Assembly: GCA_018136815.1 (NCBI GenBank)
Contig: CM030934.1
Span: 776,979-840,978 of the forward strand
DNA: 64,000 bases
Origin: Isochrysis galbana
Taxonomy: Eukaryota > Haptophyta > Isochrysidales > Isochrysidaceae
Direction of reading: 5' to 3'
This document shows positions 53,535 to 63,197 of the stretch, piece by piece. Each line of letters begins with the position of its first letter. Positions within the stretch are counted from its first letter, which is position 1. The translations under genes and the position numbers were made by a program. The notes beneath the pieces were generated by a model that saw nothing but the letters and a program-made list of their open reading frames with translations, made no database searches and had not been told where the DNA came from.

Positions 53535-55794
53535 ATGGCGCCGCCCTCGTGGCTCTACCTGCTCCCGTTTGCAGTGGTCGCCATCGTGCACTTCGCCTTC
53601 TTCTCGACGCAGAGGCAGAGCGAGCTCCACTTCCGGCGAATCACTCTGCCTGCACTCCGCTCGCAGCAAAGGGCCGGCCTGATTGCTACGGGGCTCGACT
53701 CACTCGCTGGTCGCCCACGCTCAGGAACGGCACTCTCCTCGGAGGAGGCGACGAAAATCGCACTCGAACGCGGGCTCGCGCGCGTCTTGGCAACAGCGGT
53801 CGCCGTCTCCTCGCCGCTGCGCGGCGTCGTGGATGCTGCGCAGCTACATGCCAGCCTGGCACCTGATGCGATCGTGTGGCTGACATTTTCCAATGCGGCA
53901 TATCTTCACTTCGCGCAGAACTTTTACTTGTCAACTGCGGCTGTAAGCCGAGCAGCGCAGCTGGCCATTGCGGCACTCGACCCTTCTTCCCTCCAGAGCT
54001 GGGTATCACTCGGTGTCCCCGTCCTCAACTTCAGGCGAGTTGGCACTGAGCCCATCAGCTGCTGCTGTCCTGTGCGGGCTTTATCATCGAGCCAACTTCC
54101 TTTGCCGTTCTCCTCGCCACAGTGAATTCGGTGATGCCTCAGACTTCCGCGGCATTGGCTCAGATCAGGCGCGCTTTCGTCGCATGGGCGCGACCAAAGT
54201 GGCTGCCATCCTCGGGCTCTTACGGATGGGCCGTCGTGTCCTCGTATCGGACGTGGACACCGTCTGGCTCGCTGATCCCGAGCCCTTCCTCAGATCTGCC
54301 GGTGCCCACGCCGATATTGCTGTTACCAGCGACTGTCTCTCGAGGGAGGCGGATGAGAACAAAAACGGAACGAATGGTCGCTTCCACCCAAACGGCGTTT
54401 GGTTCTGTGGGCATAATCCCGGCAATACTTTCGGGGTAACGTTCAATACGGGTGTGCTGTATCTCGCTCCCACAGAACGCGCGCTAGCTTTCGTCGAGCG
54501 ATGGCACGCGAAGCTGTTGGAGCCCACGGATGACTGGCACATGGAAGACCAGCGGGCATTCAACATGCTGGTTGTTGATGGCTTCTACCCCGTAGTCGCC
54601 GCCCCGCCTACGCGTAGTACGGGTGAGATCATCCTCGCCGCGAAGGGGTCCCTATGGCTCATGCCTCTCCCTGCTGCCAAATTTTGTGGTGGACACACAT
54701 TCTTCGTTCAACAAAGCGGTGAGCGGCGCCAATGCCTCAATGTGCACGTCACTTTCACCGAAGGTGGCGTCCATGGCAAGCTTTGGAGGCTGCGCGAGGC
54801 AGGGTTGTGGGGCCTTGAGCCCGAGGAGTACTACAGTGAGGGCCGGTATCTCAGTTTCGTGCCACCCACGATTCCCGGCGGCCACTTGCCGCCGGCGCAT
54901 GTCGAGCCGTATGACGAGTGTAAGGCTCGCGTTGCGCGTGGCGAGCCCCCTAGCGACGAATACTTTGGGTGGTGGTCACCGCCGCACAGCGAAATGCGAT
55001 GCACACGGACGACGGCGCAGTATCGGGATGCCAATGGAGAACAAGGGGTCACAATCGACGAGGCAATTGCCGCCTCGCCACGACTGCAGGCCCATCTCAA
55101 AATGGCCAATCGGTACCTGCTCGCCTTGCGCGACGGCATGGCCCTCGCTTGGTTGCTCAACCGCACGTTCGTCTTTCCGCAGTTTGGCTGCCTATGTGAT
55201 CGCTCCGAGTGGCCGGACGTGATGCCCACTTGCCGTCTCGAAAATTCCGATCTTACATTTCCGTTCCATTGTCCACTCAACTTTCTCGTCAACGTGCACT
55301 TTATGCAAGGAATTGAGCAAGGGAGCGAGGGACGGCATGGAATCACGTACCGCGAGCATTCGTACCTTAGCCACCCCTGGCTGAGCGAACGGATGCGCAC
55401 GTCTCGCGCACGCGTCGGCTTCCGCGACGGCGGGGCGGGTGCCTTGGCCGAGGACGGCACGAGCACCACGGATGGGCCAGCCGTCGTGCTGCCTCGCGGG
55501 GCGACGGATGTCGAGGTGCTAACCGCATTAGGCCCCGGTAGCGCGCACGACCACACGGCTGTGCTAATATTAGATGACGCTGAGGATGTACTTGGAGGCT
55601 TTGAGGACGCCGATGCGGGCCGGTATGTCCGAGCTCTCCTTGATTCCAAGGTTTTGTACGGCAGTTGGTGCTGCTCCCGGACCAATTTTCATCGGCCTGG
55701 TGCTACTGCCTTTTTTGAGTCACCTGCAGTCCTTCCACTTGGTCGCGATGCGAGCGCGCGACGAAAGTCACGCCTCGCGAGCGCGGGCACCTAG
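53535..55794 (+). CDS. Type II membrane glycosyltransferase, related to arabinosyltransferases, 2 exons
   Basis: Exons 53535-54034 and 54123-55794 join in phase to 723 codons. The intron appears to be GC-AG: AACTTCAG|gcgagt ... cgccacag|TGAATTC. The join reads VPVLNFSEFGDASDFRGIGS, a coherent family motif. The signal anchor is WLYLLPFAVVAIVHFAFF (~5-22). The catalytic part has IVWLTFSNAAYLHFAQNFYL, MGATKVAAILGLLRMGRRVL, the metal site SDVDTVWLADP (D210, D212), GVTFNTGVLYLAPTERALAF and DDWHMEDQRAFNM. Residues ~480-600 add a second conserved region (LALRDGMALAWLLNRTFVFP) as in XEG113-like enzymes. Likely a Golgi enzyme for wall or glycoprotein glycans. The C-terminus after ~690 is less certain. 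Confidence 0.85.
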
Positions 55795-55859
55795 GATGCA
55801 TGTGCGTGCAGGCAGCCACCATGCGCGTTGGTCATTTCTATTGTGGGTAGGAGCGAGTT

Positions 55860-56261
55860 AAAAAACATCTGACGATCCAGGGCTAGCACCTACTACCGAC
55901 CAGGAATCCCGTACCTTTCCACCGACACCGCCCTTATTTCCCATCCCTCGCACTCTTGCTACCTTCCAAGTAAAAAGTCTGCAAAAATTCTGCCGGGTAT
56001 GACCTTGAAAGCCCCCTGTCTTGCCTCCGAACGACGATTCGCGAACCCTTGGGGCTGGCGAAACGAGACTTGCACCATCGAAACCGCCTCAAAGTGCTCT
56101 ACAAAATACTTCCCAGGGGCGTCTTGAGAGCCTCTCGACCGCTCGGCCTGCTGAGGTTGATAGACAGAGGATCGCGCGGTAGAGTATCACAGCTGCGTTT
56201 GTGAACTCTGCCGCGCGATGCTCCACCCTGGCTGCTCCTGCTGCAGCCCTCGCATGCGCAT
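55860..56261. other. Dispersed-repeat fragment and unassigned DNA
   Basis: 55861-55945 matches the repeat start at 47488. The remainder shows no element ends or coding frame that I can support. Confidence 0.45.
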
Positions 56262-56262
56262 G

Positions 56263-56865
56263 TAGCGCAAACGCGTGGGCCCAGGCCAGTCCGCCTTCGG
56301 GTTTTGCGTCCTCGAACGCCCCGGGCGCGACCGGCTCATTGCGCTGTACGGCCCCCAGGAAGAGTTGCACCTCCGGGCGTCCGAGCCAGCGCTTGCCAAC
56401 GTCAAGCGAGCCAAAGCAGTGGGGCTCGAGCGCAAGCGAATCAAGGCATTCCTGCAGCGCGTGGGGCGAGGATGGGTCAGTGTGGATGTGTGCCACCCTC
56501 AAGACCCCGCGTGCTCCCTACCAGTGGCCCCCCACACTGCTCGCGAGAGGTGTGGGCTCACCATGCCCACTACCTCCAGGCCATTCTTCGGCCGATCGCG
56601 GGCGATTGCCCTTCGCGGAAGCTCCGCGTTTCTTATAGTGATGCGCCCCTTATTCATTTCTCTGATTCCCTCCCGTGGGCGACCGTGTCATTTTCCCAAA
56701 ATAGACCGCCACGCCCGGGGGAAGGGAGGGGGGTCACTCACCGACGCCATTGCCTTTCGTTGGGCGGGAGGGGGTTCGTGGGGGGGGGAGACGGTTGCCG
56801 GGGCAGGTAGGGGGGGACCCTGCGGAATCCTTGGACACCCAGGGGAGGCGGAAAATAGTGGTTAA
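56263..56865 (+). CDS. Possible exon(s), unknown protein
   Basis: After a possible acceptor (gcatgtag at 56255-56262) a frame runs to a stop at 56863-56865. The first ~70 codons (FGFCVLERPGRDRLIALYG, ELHLRASEPALANVKRAKAV, LERKRIKAFLQ) have strongly G/C-biased third positions, as in the genuine genes here. After about 56480 the bias fades and a splice site is likely near 56460-56520. I do not recognise the family. It may be a 3' exon of the upstream glycosyltransferase gene or part of a separate gene. Confidence 0.35.
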
Positions 56866-57258
56866 AAAGAGTGAGTGACCGCCCTATCAAGTGCCTGAGG
56901 ATCGCCTGAATTGACCACGGCTATGTTGGGGGCCGCGCGAGTGGTGAGAAAATTGAGTTTTTTTTTACATGCACAAAATTCACGGGTGCAAAGACAGGAC
57001 CACGGGGCCAAGGAGGGAAGGACTGCAACATGTGATATCGGAATGGGCTTGTAGGAGCGCGCGAAAAAGAACACTAGCGAGGGCTTAGCATAGCACAACA
57101 TGAAAGAAAAACATCAGGCAAGCGCAGACAAGCACGGCCAAAAGCAATTTCATACAACAGCACACGTCAGTGTGGAGGGGGAAGAATCAGAGACCAGGTG
57201 TGAGAACGAGATTAGACAACGTGCACCGTGGTCCATCATCCTCCTAGCTTGAACAAAG
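56866..57258. other. Intergenic DNA
   Basis: Contains 'gagtgaccgccctatc' near 56874-56890, similar to the outer end of the TIR family, but without further similarity. Otherwise nothing seen. Confidence 0.4.
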
Positions 57259-57665
57259 AATTACTTCATGAGGACAATCAAGGAGTCATTGGCCCGCGCT
57301 CTTTGCAGAAGGCGCACGACGGAATCCAAGTGGCACGGAATACAAACAGAAATATGGAGACGAAGGCGGCGATGCCAAATCCTGCCATTGTGACAAGCAT
57401 GAGGTCGACGAAATCTTGCCATGGATGTGGAGGATGCATGCGTTACTCACGCACGCGACCCTATTGCAAGGACGACCGCTGCTTATGCGATGCGCTCGAC
57501 CGGTCAGGGCGATTTGCCGTGCACGTCATTTCATACGGCGCGGCACAAGCTCGTCCTCCATACCATCAGCTGAGCACACCGAGTAAGGGAAGGACTCACA
57601 CTCCAATGGTCCAAGTAGTAGCTTCTGCATCCCAGTAAGCATCTTCTTGTGGCGGGTCATTTTAC
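57259..57665 (-). CDS. Small single-pass membrane protein, about 3 exons, tentative
   Basis: The last exon, about 57416-57259, is convincing: after an acceptor (catggcaag) it reads FVDLMLVTMAGFGIAAFVSI, then FLFVFRATWIPSCAFCKERG, and ends VLMK-stop. It holds one clear transmembrane helix with a short CAFC tail. Upstream on the same strand an ATG at 57665 gives MTRHKKMLTGMQKLLLGPLE before a gtgagt donor. A small middle exon (SDGMEDELVPR, near 57580-57545) fits the phases, giving roughly 80 residues in total. Individual exons are too short for routine frame detection. Family unknown. Orientation matches the dioxygenase gene 44 bp upstream; a 3' extension of that gene is an alternative. Confidence 0.5.
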
Positions 57666-57708
57666 AGGTCCGCGAGCGGCACCTTATTGAGGATACATTG
57701 TGGACAGA

Positions 57709-58550
57709 CTAGAAAATCGCCTGAGGCCCAAGGTACGCCTGGCCACGAATGATCAAGCTGGGAGGTGTGGGTACGACCTGCAACCATTGCACGTTGATCC
57801 TTGAATCATTGGGAGGCAGTTGAGCGACACTGAAGTAGTGGCAGTTGCGCCCTCTCGCCTCGTCATACGGTGGAATCTGCAAGTCGAGGACGGCAGTCGG
57901 CTCCTCCGCCGCGAATGAGTGGATGTTTGCAAATTCGGGCCGCAGCACGAAGGTGGGCGACTCCACCGTCAATGTGGTCTTGGCGCATGATTTGGCGGGA
58001 AGCGGCCGCAGCGAGGTGAGTGAGGGTGGCCCTCCGCCCTCCGCGTACGCCTCATGCTCGCGGGACGCACCTGCACACGGTGGAACGCACCATAAGACGA
58101 AAGCGCTGCCACTCCTGCCACTCCGGCTGGCGGCGCACTCGGGGACTTCGGGTGCAATGTGGGGCAACTTCGGCTGCGGCACGCACTGTCGAGGGCGTCT
58201 GCACTGGGTGCCGGCTCCATCCAGTCGTACGACCACATGTGGAGCGCGCCGTAGAGCACCTTGGAGAAGACTGACATGTGCGGATGATCGTGCAGCGGCA
58301 GCGCGGCGCCCGCGGGAAAGAGGAAGAGCACGAGCTCGAAGTCCGCACTCGTGTGGATGGAGCGAGTGTAAATGACACTGTCTGCCAGCTGGTGGGGCGC
58401 CTCGAGGCCTAGGTCGTTGCAGTCGAATGTGTCCATCATGCGGGCCAGACAATCACGCTCGGTCTCGCCAAGTCTGCCGCCCGCCGCCGCCGCCGCCGCC
58501 GCCTGCGCACACAGCTCAGACACCTTGTTGGGCGCCGCACCCGACGCCAT
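57709..58550 (-). CDS. Thiol dioxygenase, PCO/ADO family, 2 exons
   Basis: Exons 58550-58071 and 57978-57709 join in phase to 249 codons (GTGCAG|gtgcgt ... gcgccaag|ACC). Cupin motif PLHDHPHMSVFSKVLYGALH has the first two iron ligands H87 and H89; exon 2 supplies the third in ANIHSF. The block VLDLQIPPYDEARGRNCHYF and the ending RGQAYLGPQ are typical of cysteamine dioxygenase and plant cysteine oxidases. Known role of the family: oxygen-dependent oxidation of N-terminal cysteine (degradation signal) or of cysteamine, linking oxygen level to protein stability. Which substrate applies here cannot be told. The insertion after YDWMEP (~112-160) is low-complexity. The acceptor position is the least certain point. 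Confidence 0.88.
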
Positions 58551-58659
58551 CGCCGCGCCGCGCGCGCAGCTCGCAGGTGCAGCACCCCAATGGATGTAGT
58601 AACCCCCAGCTCTCTCGCTCCCCCATGAGCTACTCCCTTCTAGCCGCTGAGTTGTCTGA

Positions 58660-58800
58660 ATAAAGTAGGGAGTGTGAGATAAGATTTCGACGACTTTTCG
58701 GCCGAAATGTCGCTCGTGAACTCGGCCGTAATCTTGTAAAACTTAGCCGAAAAGACCATCTCTCGAAGTGTGAGAAAGGTTTTTCCGGTTCCCGTCTCCC
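58660..58800 (+). repeat. Dispersed repeat related to 52490-52640
   Basis: Shares 'agggagtgt.ag', 'gacttttcgg.cgaaa.gtcgctcgtgaa' and 'gtgagaaaggttttt' with the region between the glycosyltransferase genes. It lies just upstream of the dioxygenase start. It could be a small non-autonomous transposon, but the ends are not defined. Confidence 0.55.
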
Positions 58801-58956
58801 TGGTCGCTGATTGCTGGCGTAACGCCTTGAGAGTCAACTACGTGTCCCATCCCAAGCCTTAGGTAGAAGTTTTAATTTTATGTTCGCAGTGTGGCTAGGC
58901 TATGTGCGACTGGAAGACTGGAAGTGGTGTAAATGCCTTAAAGGAATCTTAATGCC

Positions 58957-59710
58957 TTAAAGGCCTACACGCTCAGCTGAATGGGTATGGGAGGGAGGGG
59001 AGGTGGCGGTCTGTGGCGGAGTCGATGAGCCACTGGCCGTAGGTGGATCGCGCGCCGACATTCGCGCGTGCTGTTTCGTAGAGGGGGGCAAATTTGGCGG
59101 CCTCGTAGCCGCCCCTGCCGAGCGCTTCGAGCTCGTCGAGCCTCTGCTTGGAGAACTCGGTGATGGACTCCAGTTGCGTGAGGGCGGCCTCGGCACCCGC
59201 GAGAGCGTCCTCGGCGGCCGCCCCTTTGAGAGGTGCACGGTGGCGGACTGCCCGGCGGATGGTGGAGTGGAGTTGGAGGAGTTGCGACGTTGCGACCGCA
59301 TGTCGTACATGTAGGACAGGTTGGGGAGGAGAGTGCACATCTCCTTGCGGCCAGCAGTGCCCAGCGCGCGGAAGATGGCGGCGTGGACTGTGTCGCCCGC
59401 GGTCTCGGGCTCGTAGTGGGCTGTGACTGAGCAGAGAGCGAGGGCGCGAGGGTACGGGTTGCCGACCACGTCGTGGGGGCAAGGAAGGTCGAAGCCCGCC
59501 ACCAGTCCTGCCGAGCGGGAGGGAGGAGGAGCGTGGGCGTCTTCGTCGTCGTCCCACTCGGAGTCTGAGCTTGGAGGCTCAGAGACCGACTCCCTTGGGG
59601 GTAGAGACGAGGGCCTGTCGGTTCGGTGGGACGGGGAGAGCGGCTCGGCAGGTGGGGTGCGGTGGCGAGGGTCGCCTGGGGCTCGGGAGCGGTCGCGGCA
59701 CGCTCCATAG
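58957..59710 (-). pseudogene. Hypothetical gene broken by an 8-bp tandem duplication
   Basis: On the minus strand one frame reads DSEWDDDEDAHAPPPSRS, CPHDVVGNPYPRALALCSVT, DTVHAAIFRALGTAGRKEM and LPNLSYMYDMRSQ, then turns to nonsense. A second frame begins right there and reads protein-like to its stop: KGAAAEDALAGAEAALTQLE, FSKQRLDELEALG and TYGQWLIDSATDRH. At the switch the plus strand has gttgcgac twice in tandem (59281-59296); losing one unit would bring the halves into one frame. The family is not recognised; the second half is helical. The 5' end runs into an LTR remnant, so the N-terminus may be lost. Mutant allele, pseudogene or assembly error are all possible. Confidence 0.6.
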
Positions 59711-59734
59711 GTCAAACTATAACAATAGTTTTTC

Positions 59735-59848
59735 GGGAACTGTTCAATTATCAATTATAATTGTGATTGTGAGCGCGTACCTTACACCTTACACGAATAT
59801 TCATGCCTACAGCCTTCAGATGGGCAGGAATACAACAACGATACAGGT
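59735..59848 (-). mobile_element. Gypsy LTR-tip remnant
   Basis: The reverse complement begins TTGTTGTATTCCTGCCCATCT, then 'gaaggctgtaggcatgaatattcgtgtaaggt' words, then 'gcgctcac' and 'ttgaacagttccc', matching the first ~95 bp of the LTR at 46055 with a small duplication (ccttacaccttac). The rest of the LTR is absent. It abuts the coding part of the broken gene at 58957-59710. Confidence 0.8.
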
Positions 59849-60437
59849 GCTGAGGTGCTGAGGTGCTGAGGTGGGAATTGGAATTGGGATGACGGGCACC
59901 GGGCAGAGGCGAGGGCGAGCGTGGGGCGACGGCTTGGACATCTCGAGGGCGAGTGAGGGACTGGGTGTTGAGGGGCGTTGTGAAGTTGCTTGTTACAAGG
60001 AGTACTAGAGCGAGGGTGAGAACGAGGGACGAGAGACGAGAACGGGAACGAGGGACGAGGGCGACAGGGGTCGACGGACCGACTACGACTACGACTACGA
60101 CACTACGACCCCAAACAGACAACAACACTACCCCACACCACTCTCACGGTAACACTTCCTCACACTAACATATCCGCAGCACAGATCACACAGGGACTTG
60201 CTGACGGACCGGACAAGGAGAGCGAATGCCGAAGAGAATGCGACAAGGCGACGGAAGATATGACGGCGATCAACGGTTACACGAGGAGAATAAGTAGAAG
60301 TAAGGAGGGAACCTACAAACTACAAAACCTCTCGCGTGCATGAAAACGAGGATAGGCTACACGCTGGGGGAAAGCCCACAACGGCGAACACCTACAAGGA
60401 GAACGAGAACGAGCGCGGGGGAACGAAGGCCAAAGCA
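59849..60437. other. Intergenic DNA with short repeats
   Basis: Contains 'gctgaggt' repeats (59848-59872), 'gaacgagggacgag' repeats (60017-60060) and 'actacgact' repeats (60083-60105). No coding frame supported. Confidence 0.5.
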
Positions 60438-62507
60438 GGCGCAATAGGGCGGTCAAACAGGGCTTTTAACTTCTAAGGGTGAAAATTCACTAAGTCAAGA
60501 TTGAGGTTTTATCGCGAGATCTTAGGATATGCTACTGGAAATGGGTGTATTAGGCAGAATCTAATGAGAAATATGCACATTTTCGACGCCATTCAACACA
60601 CAGACCCAAAAACGTTTTCGCGCTCGTGCGAAATCGACGTCGACCACAAAAGTGCACCACAGGTCGCGCTGTGCGACGCGCGCCTGCGTTCCCCGGGCAC
60701 GGTTACCCCCGGGCAGGCAGTACAAAACCCTGCGCGGGCGCACCGCGTCGCCTGCGCCCTCCACCTCGCCCCTGCTGGCATCTACTGCCAGCCCCTCGCG
60801 CGCATGCAGTGCGCGGCAGGCCGCGAGGCGTCAAAATGACGGTGCTGCGCATGATGGGCTGCCCCATCACGCGCGGCACCGCCTCAGCATGGTGGGAGGG
60901 GGTGCCTGCTGGCCTCCTGGCCGCGCAGACCCTCGCCAGAGCGGCCACAGGCCGCTTGCGAGGCCACTGGCGAGGCCAGCGACCATCGCTGCGGCCGCCA
61001 TCGCGCGCCGCCGCAGGAGAAAAAGATCAAATTGATTATAGTTTTGCCAAATTATAACCATAGTAATTCTAATTTTAGGCTTCATTTCACCAGTCCAAGA
61101 CACATATGAGCACAATACATGACCATCAGCATGCCCAAATGCCAATGTTTCGGTAGCCAACCAGTCTTACCATATGAGACTGTCGAATCATCGAGAGAAA
61201 AGGAGGGGTTGTCTCTCGAAATCGAACGTGAGACGCTCGAAGACACGAGGCTGTCCGTCAATTCAGCACGTCAATGCGAAAACAAAACTACTATTTGTGC
61301 TCCATGTTGGGATGTTGTGCTATAAAAACGGGCAAACTATTGACTGGCCCGTGCTTGGCGCGCATGACTTGTGTGTCTCCGAACGTGAATGGCCTTGGAG
61401 GTCATCCGTGTGTACAAAAAATTCAAAAAGTTGGCTCGAGATGAGCGCAAAGCAGCCGGTGTCCAATCGTGATTCACGACACGATTGCCCACAGAAATCG
61501 ATCGCAACCATCACGCCTGAAGCTTTCAGGCCGGTGCTTGGCTAGATTACATATTGAATCTACTAGTAGCCAAAAGAACGGGCGGTCTAGAGCTCGAAAT
61601 TCGCCCTTCTGCCCAATTTTCGAGCCCTCCGTGCGGAGAAAAATTCTCCCTTTAGACGTCAAACAAAAAGCTATCAATTCCACAGTACTGTTCGGCCGCG
61701 CGCGTCGCGCCGTCGCAGATCACGCTGCAGGCTAGCTTAAATTACATTTCTAGATTGCTACCAGCCCTATGATGCACGTGAAAATCCGAGGAGCCGACGA
61801 AAACATAGAGAGAACACCTGCCGCCGATGCTCTGGTTGAGCATTGGCGGCAGGTGTTCTCCCTGCCTCACAGCGTCGAAAGACGAGTCGGGAACCTGACG
61901 TTTGGGGCGGCAAAGGCATTGTAGGTACGGGCCTGGTCGACCTGCGCCAGAGCGGGCGCGATCGGCAGCGCACCTGTCCCGCCAGCGGCCAACAAACTTT
62001 TGTCGACCAGCGAGCAGCATCGAGCGCCATGGCGTCCTTGGTGCTCCAGCTCCTCGTCAATCGCGAGCCCGGGCGAATCCTGCGGGGCGAGGGTCGGGAC
62101 AGTCAAGGAGCATCCTGTGATAGCCGAATGGGCCGTGTGCGAGCTGTATGTGGTGCGTATGTGCATGCGCGGACGTCATCGCTGGGGCACCAGGGTTTGA
62201 AATTTGCTTTATAGGCAATATGGGGCGTCGGACCCCTAATTTAAGAGGTGTGTAGGCACCTTTTTGACTAAAGAAACACATCTCTCAGTGGGAGCGACGT
62301 CCAGTTCGGCTCGTGTGAGCCGCCAGAGCGTACGTGCAAGGGGGGGGGGTCCGACGGGACTTCGCACCCTCTTTTCGGACGAGGATTCTGAAAAGGCGGG
62401 GAGACCCTCCGAGCCGCTCTCGCCGGGGCTTTCCGCTCACGGTCAAAAATGTCGACCCCCCCCCATATTAGTACTTAAAAAGCCCTGTTTGACCGCCCTA
62501 GGCGCAA
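60438..62507 (+). mobile_element. DNA transposon-like TIR element, copy B, with 7-bp target duplication
   Basis: The element spans 60445-62500 (2056 bp) with the same ends as copy A: TAGGGCGGTCAAACAGGGCTT left, its reverse complement right. Target duplications ggcgcaa at 60438-60444 and 62501-62507 are exact and differ from those of copy A, proving two independent insertions. The two copies are very similar throughout; copy B has ~40 extra bases near 61638-61670. No transposase is recognisable in either. The internal hairpin is conserved at 61810-61860. Confidence 0.88.
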
Positions 62508-62559
62508 GGAGGAATCCAGGATCCAGGAGATCGCAAAGTACAAGGATCAAGCGTGGGAA

Positions 62560-62892
62560 TCAGGCTACGCAGGCTACAAAGGAGGCGCAAACGGCAACAG
62601 GCAAGGAGCGAGTAGCGAGCGACGAGTAGAATCGGCCAACGGGTAAAATCGAGGAGCGCGAACAAGTGCGAAGTGCGAAGAGAAGCACGAGAACCAGAAG
62701 CCCGTAGGTGAAAGGTCGATCGCGAATGCGACACGGGGGTACCACGTAAGAAAGTGTAGTCTTGTAGAGCATCTTGTTGGCTAGCATCCCTAGCCACATA
62801 CACCGGACGAGCCATGCACCAACCGCGCACGCCCCCATCGCGGGGTAGGGGCTCCGTTGCTCCGTTGCCGATGAGGCACGGTCCCTCTGCAC
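62560..62892 (-). CDS. Possible small membrane protein, 110 codons
   Basis: A minus-strand frame with MGACAVGAWLVRCMWLGMLA and a hydrophobic helix FTYGLLVLVLLFALRTCS. A start at the inner Met (MGACAV) is as likely as the outer one. TIR element B ends only 59 bp beyond the stop codon. No family recognised; the hydrophobic stretch is the only support. Confidence 0.25.
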   Translation of the reverse strand: MQRDRASSATEQRSPYPAMGACAVGAWLVRCMWLGMLANKMLYKTTLSYVVPPCRIRDRPFTYGLLVLVLLFALRTCSRSSILPVGRFYSSLATRSLPVAVCASFVACVA

Positions 62893-62999
62893 TAGGATTA
62901 AACTAGGACAACAAGAAAACTCTGGGACATCTCTCCTCTCTCTCCTGATAAGTCCTCCTTCTTCCTTCTATTCCCTTTCCTCCGTCATCGGCTCCGGTG

Positions 63000-63197
63000 G
63001 GGCTCGCCCGCTCTCTCTCTCACGCACCCTCCCCTCCTTCCACTTCCCCTCCCTCTTCTCGTCCATCCTCGCCAACGCACCCCTTCCCACACCGCCAGCG
63101 CACCGCCGCTCTCTCTCTCTCTCTCTCTCTCTCCCCCCCCCCCCCCCCCCCCCCCCCCGCGCGCGCGCGCGCGCCCGCCCCCAACCTTCTCGCCTCC
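63000..63197. repeat. CT tract, poly-C run and GC alternation upstream of last gene
   Basis: About 63110-63135 is CT dinucleotide repeat, 63135-63158 a run of more than 20 C, 63158-63174 alternating GC. The ATG of the last gene follows at 63198, so this is its leader or promoter. It parallels the G/C-tract regions before the HSF and NUP107 genes. Confidence 0.75.

Noticed and set aside
56275-56502. Minus-strand frame MRVAHIHTDPSSPHALQECL considered as a glycosyltransferase exon
   Set aside because: The opposite strand has much stronger third-position G/C bias, so the plus frame is the better coding candidate.
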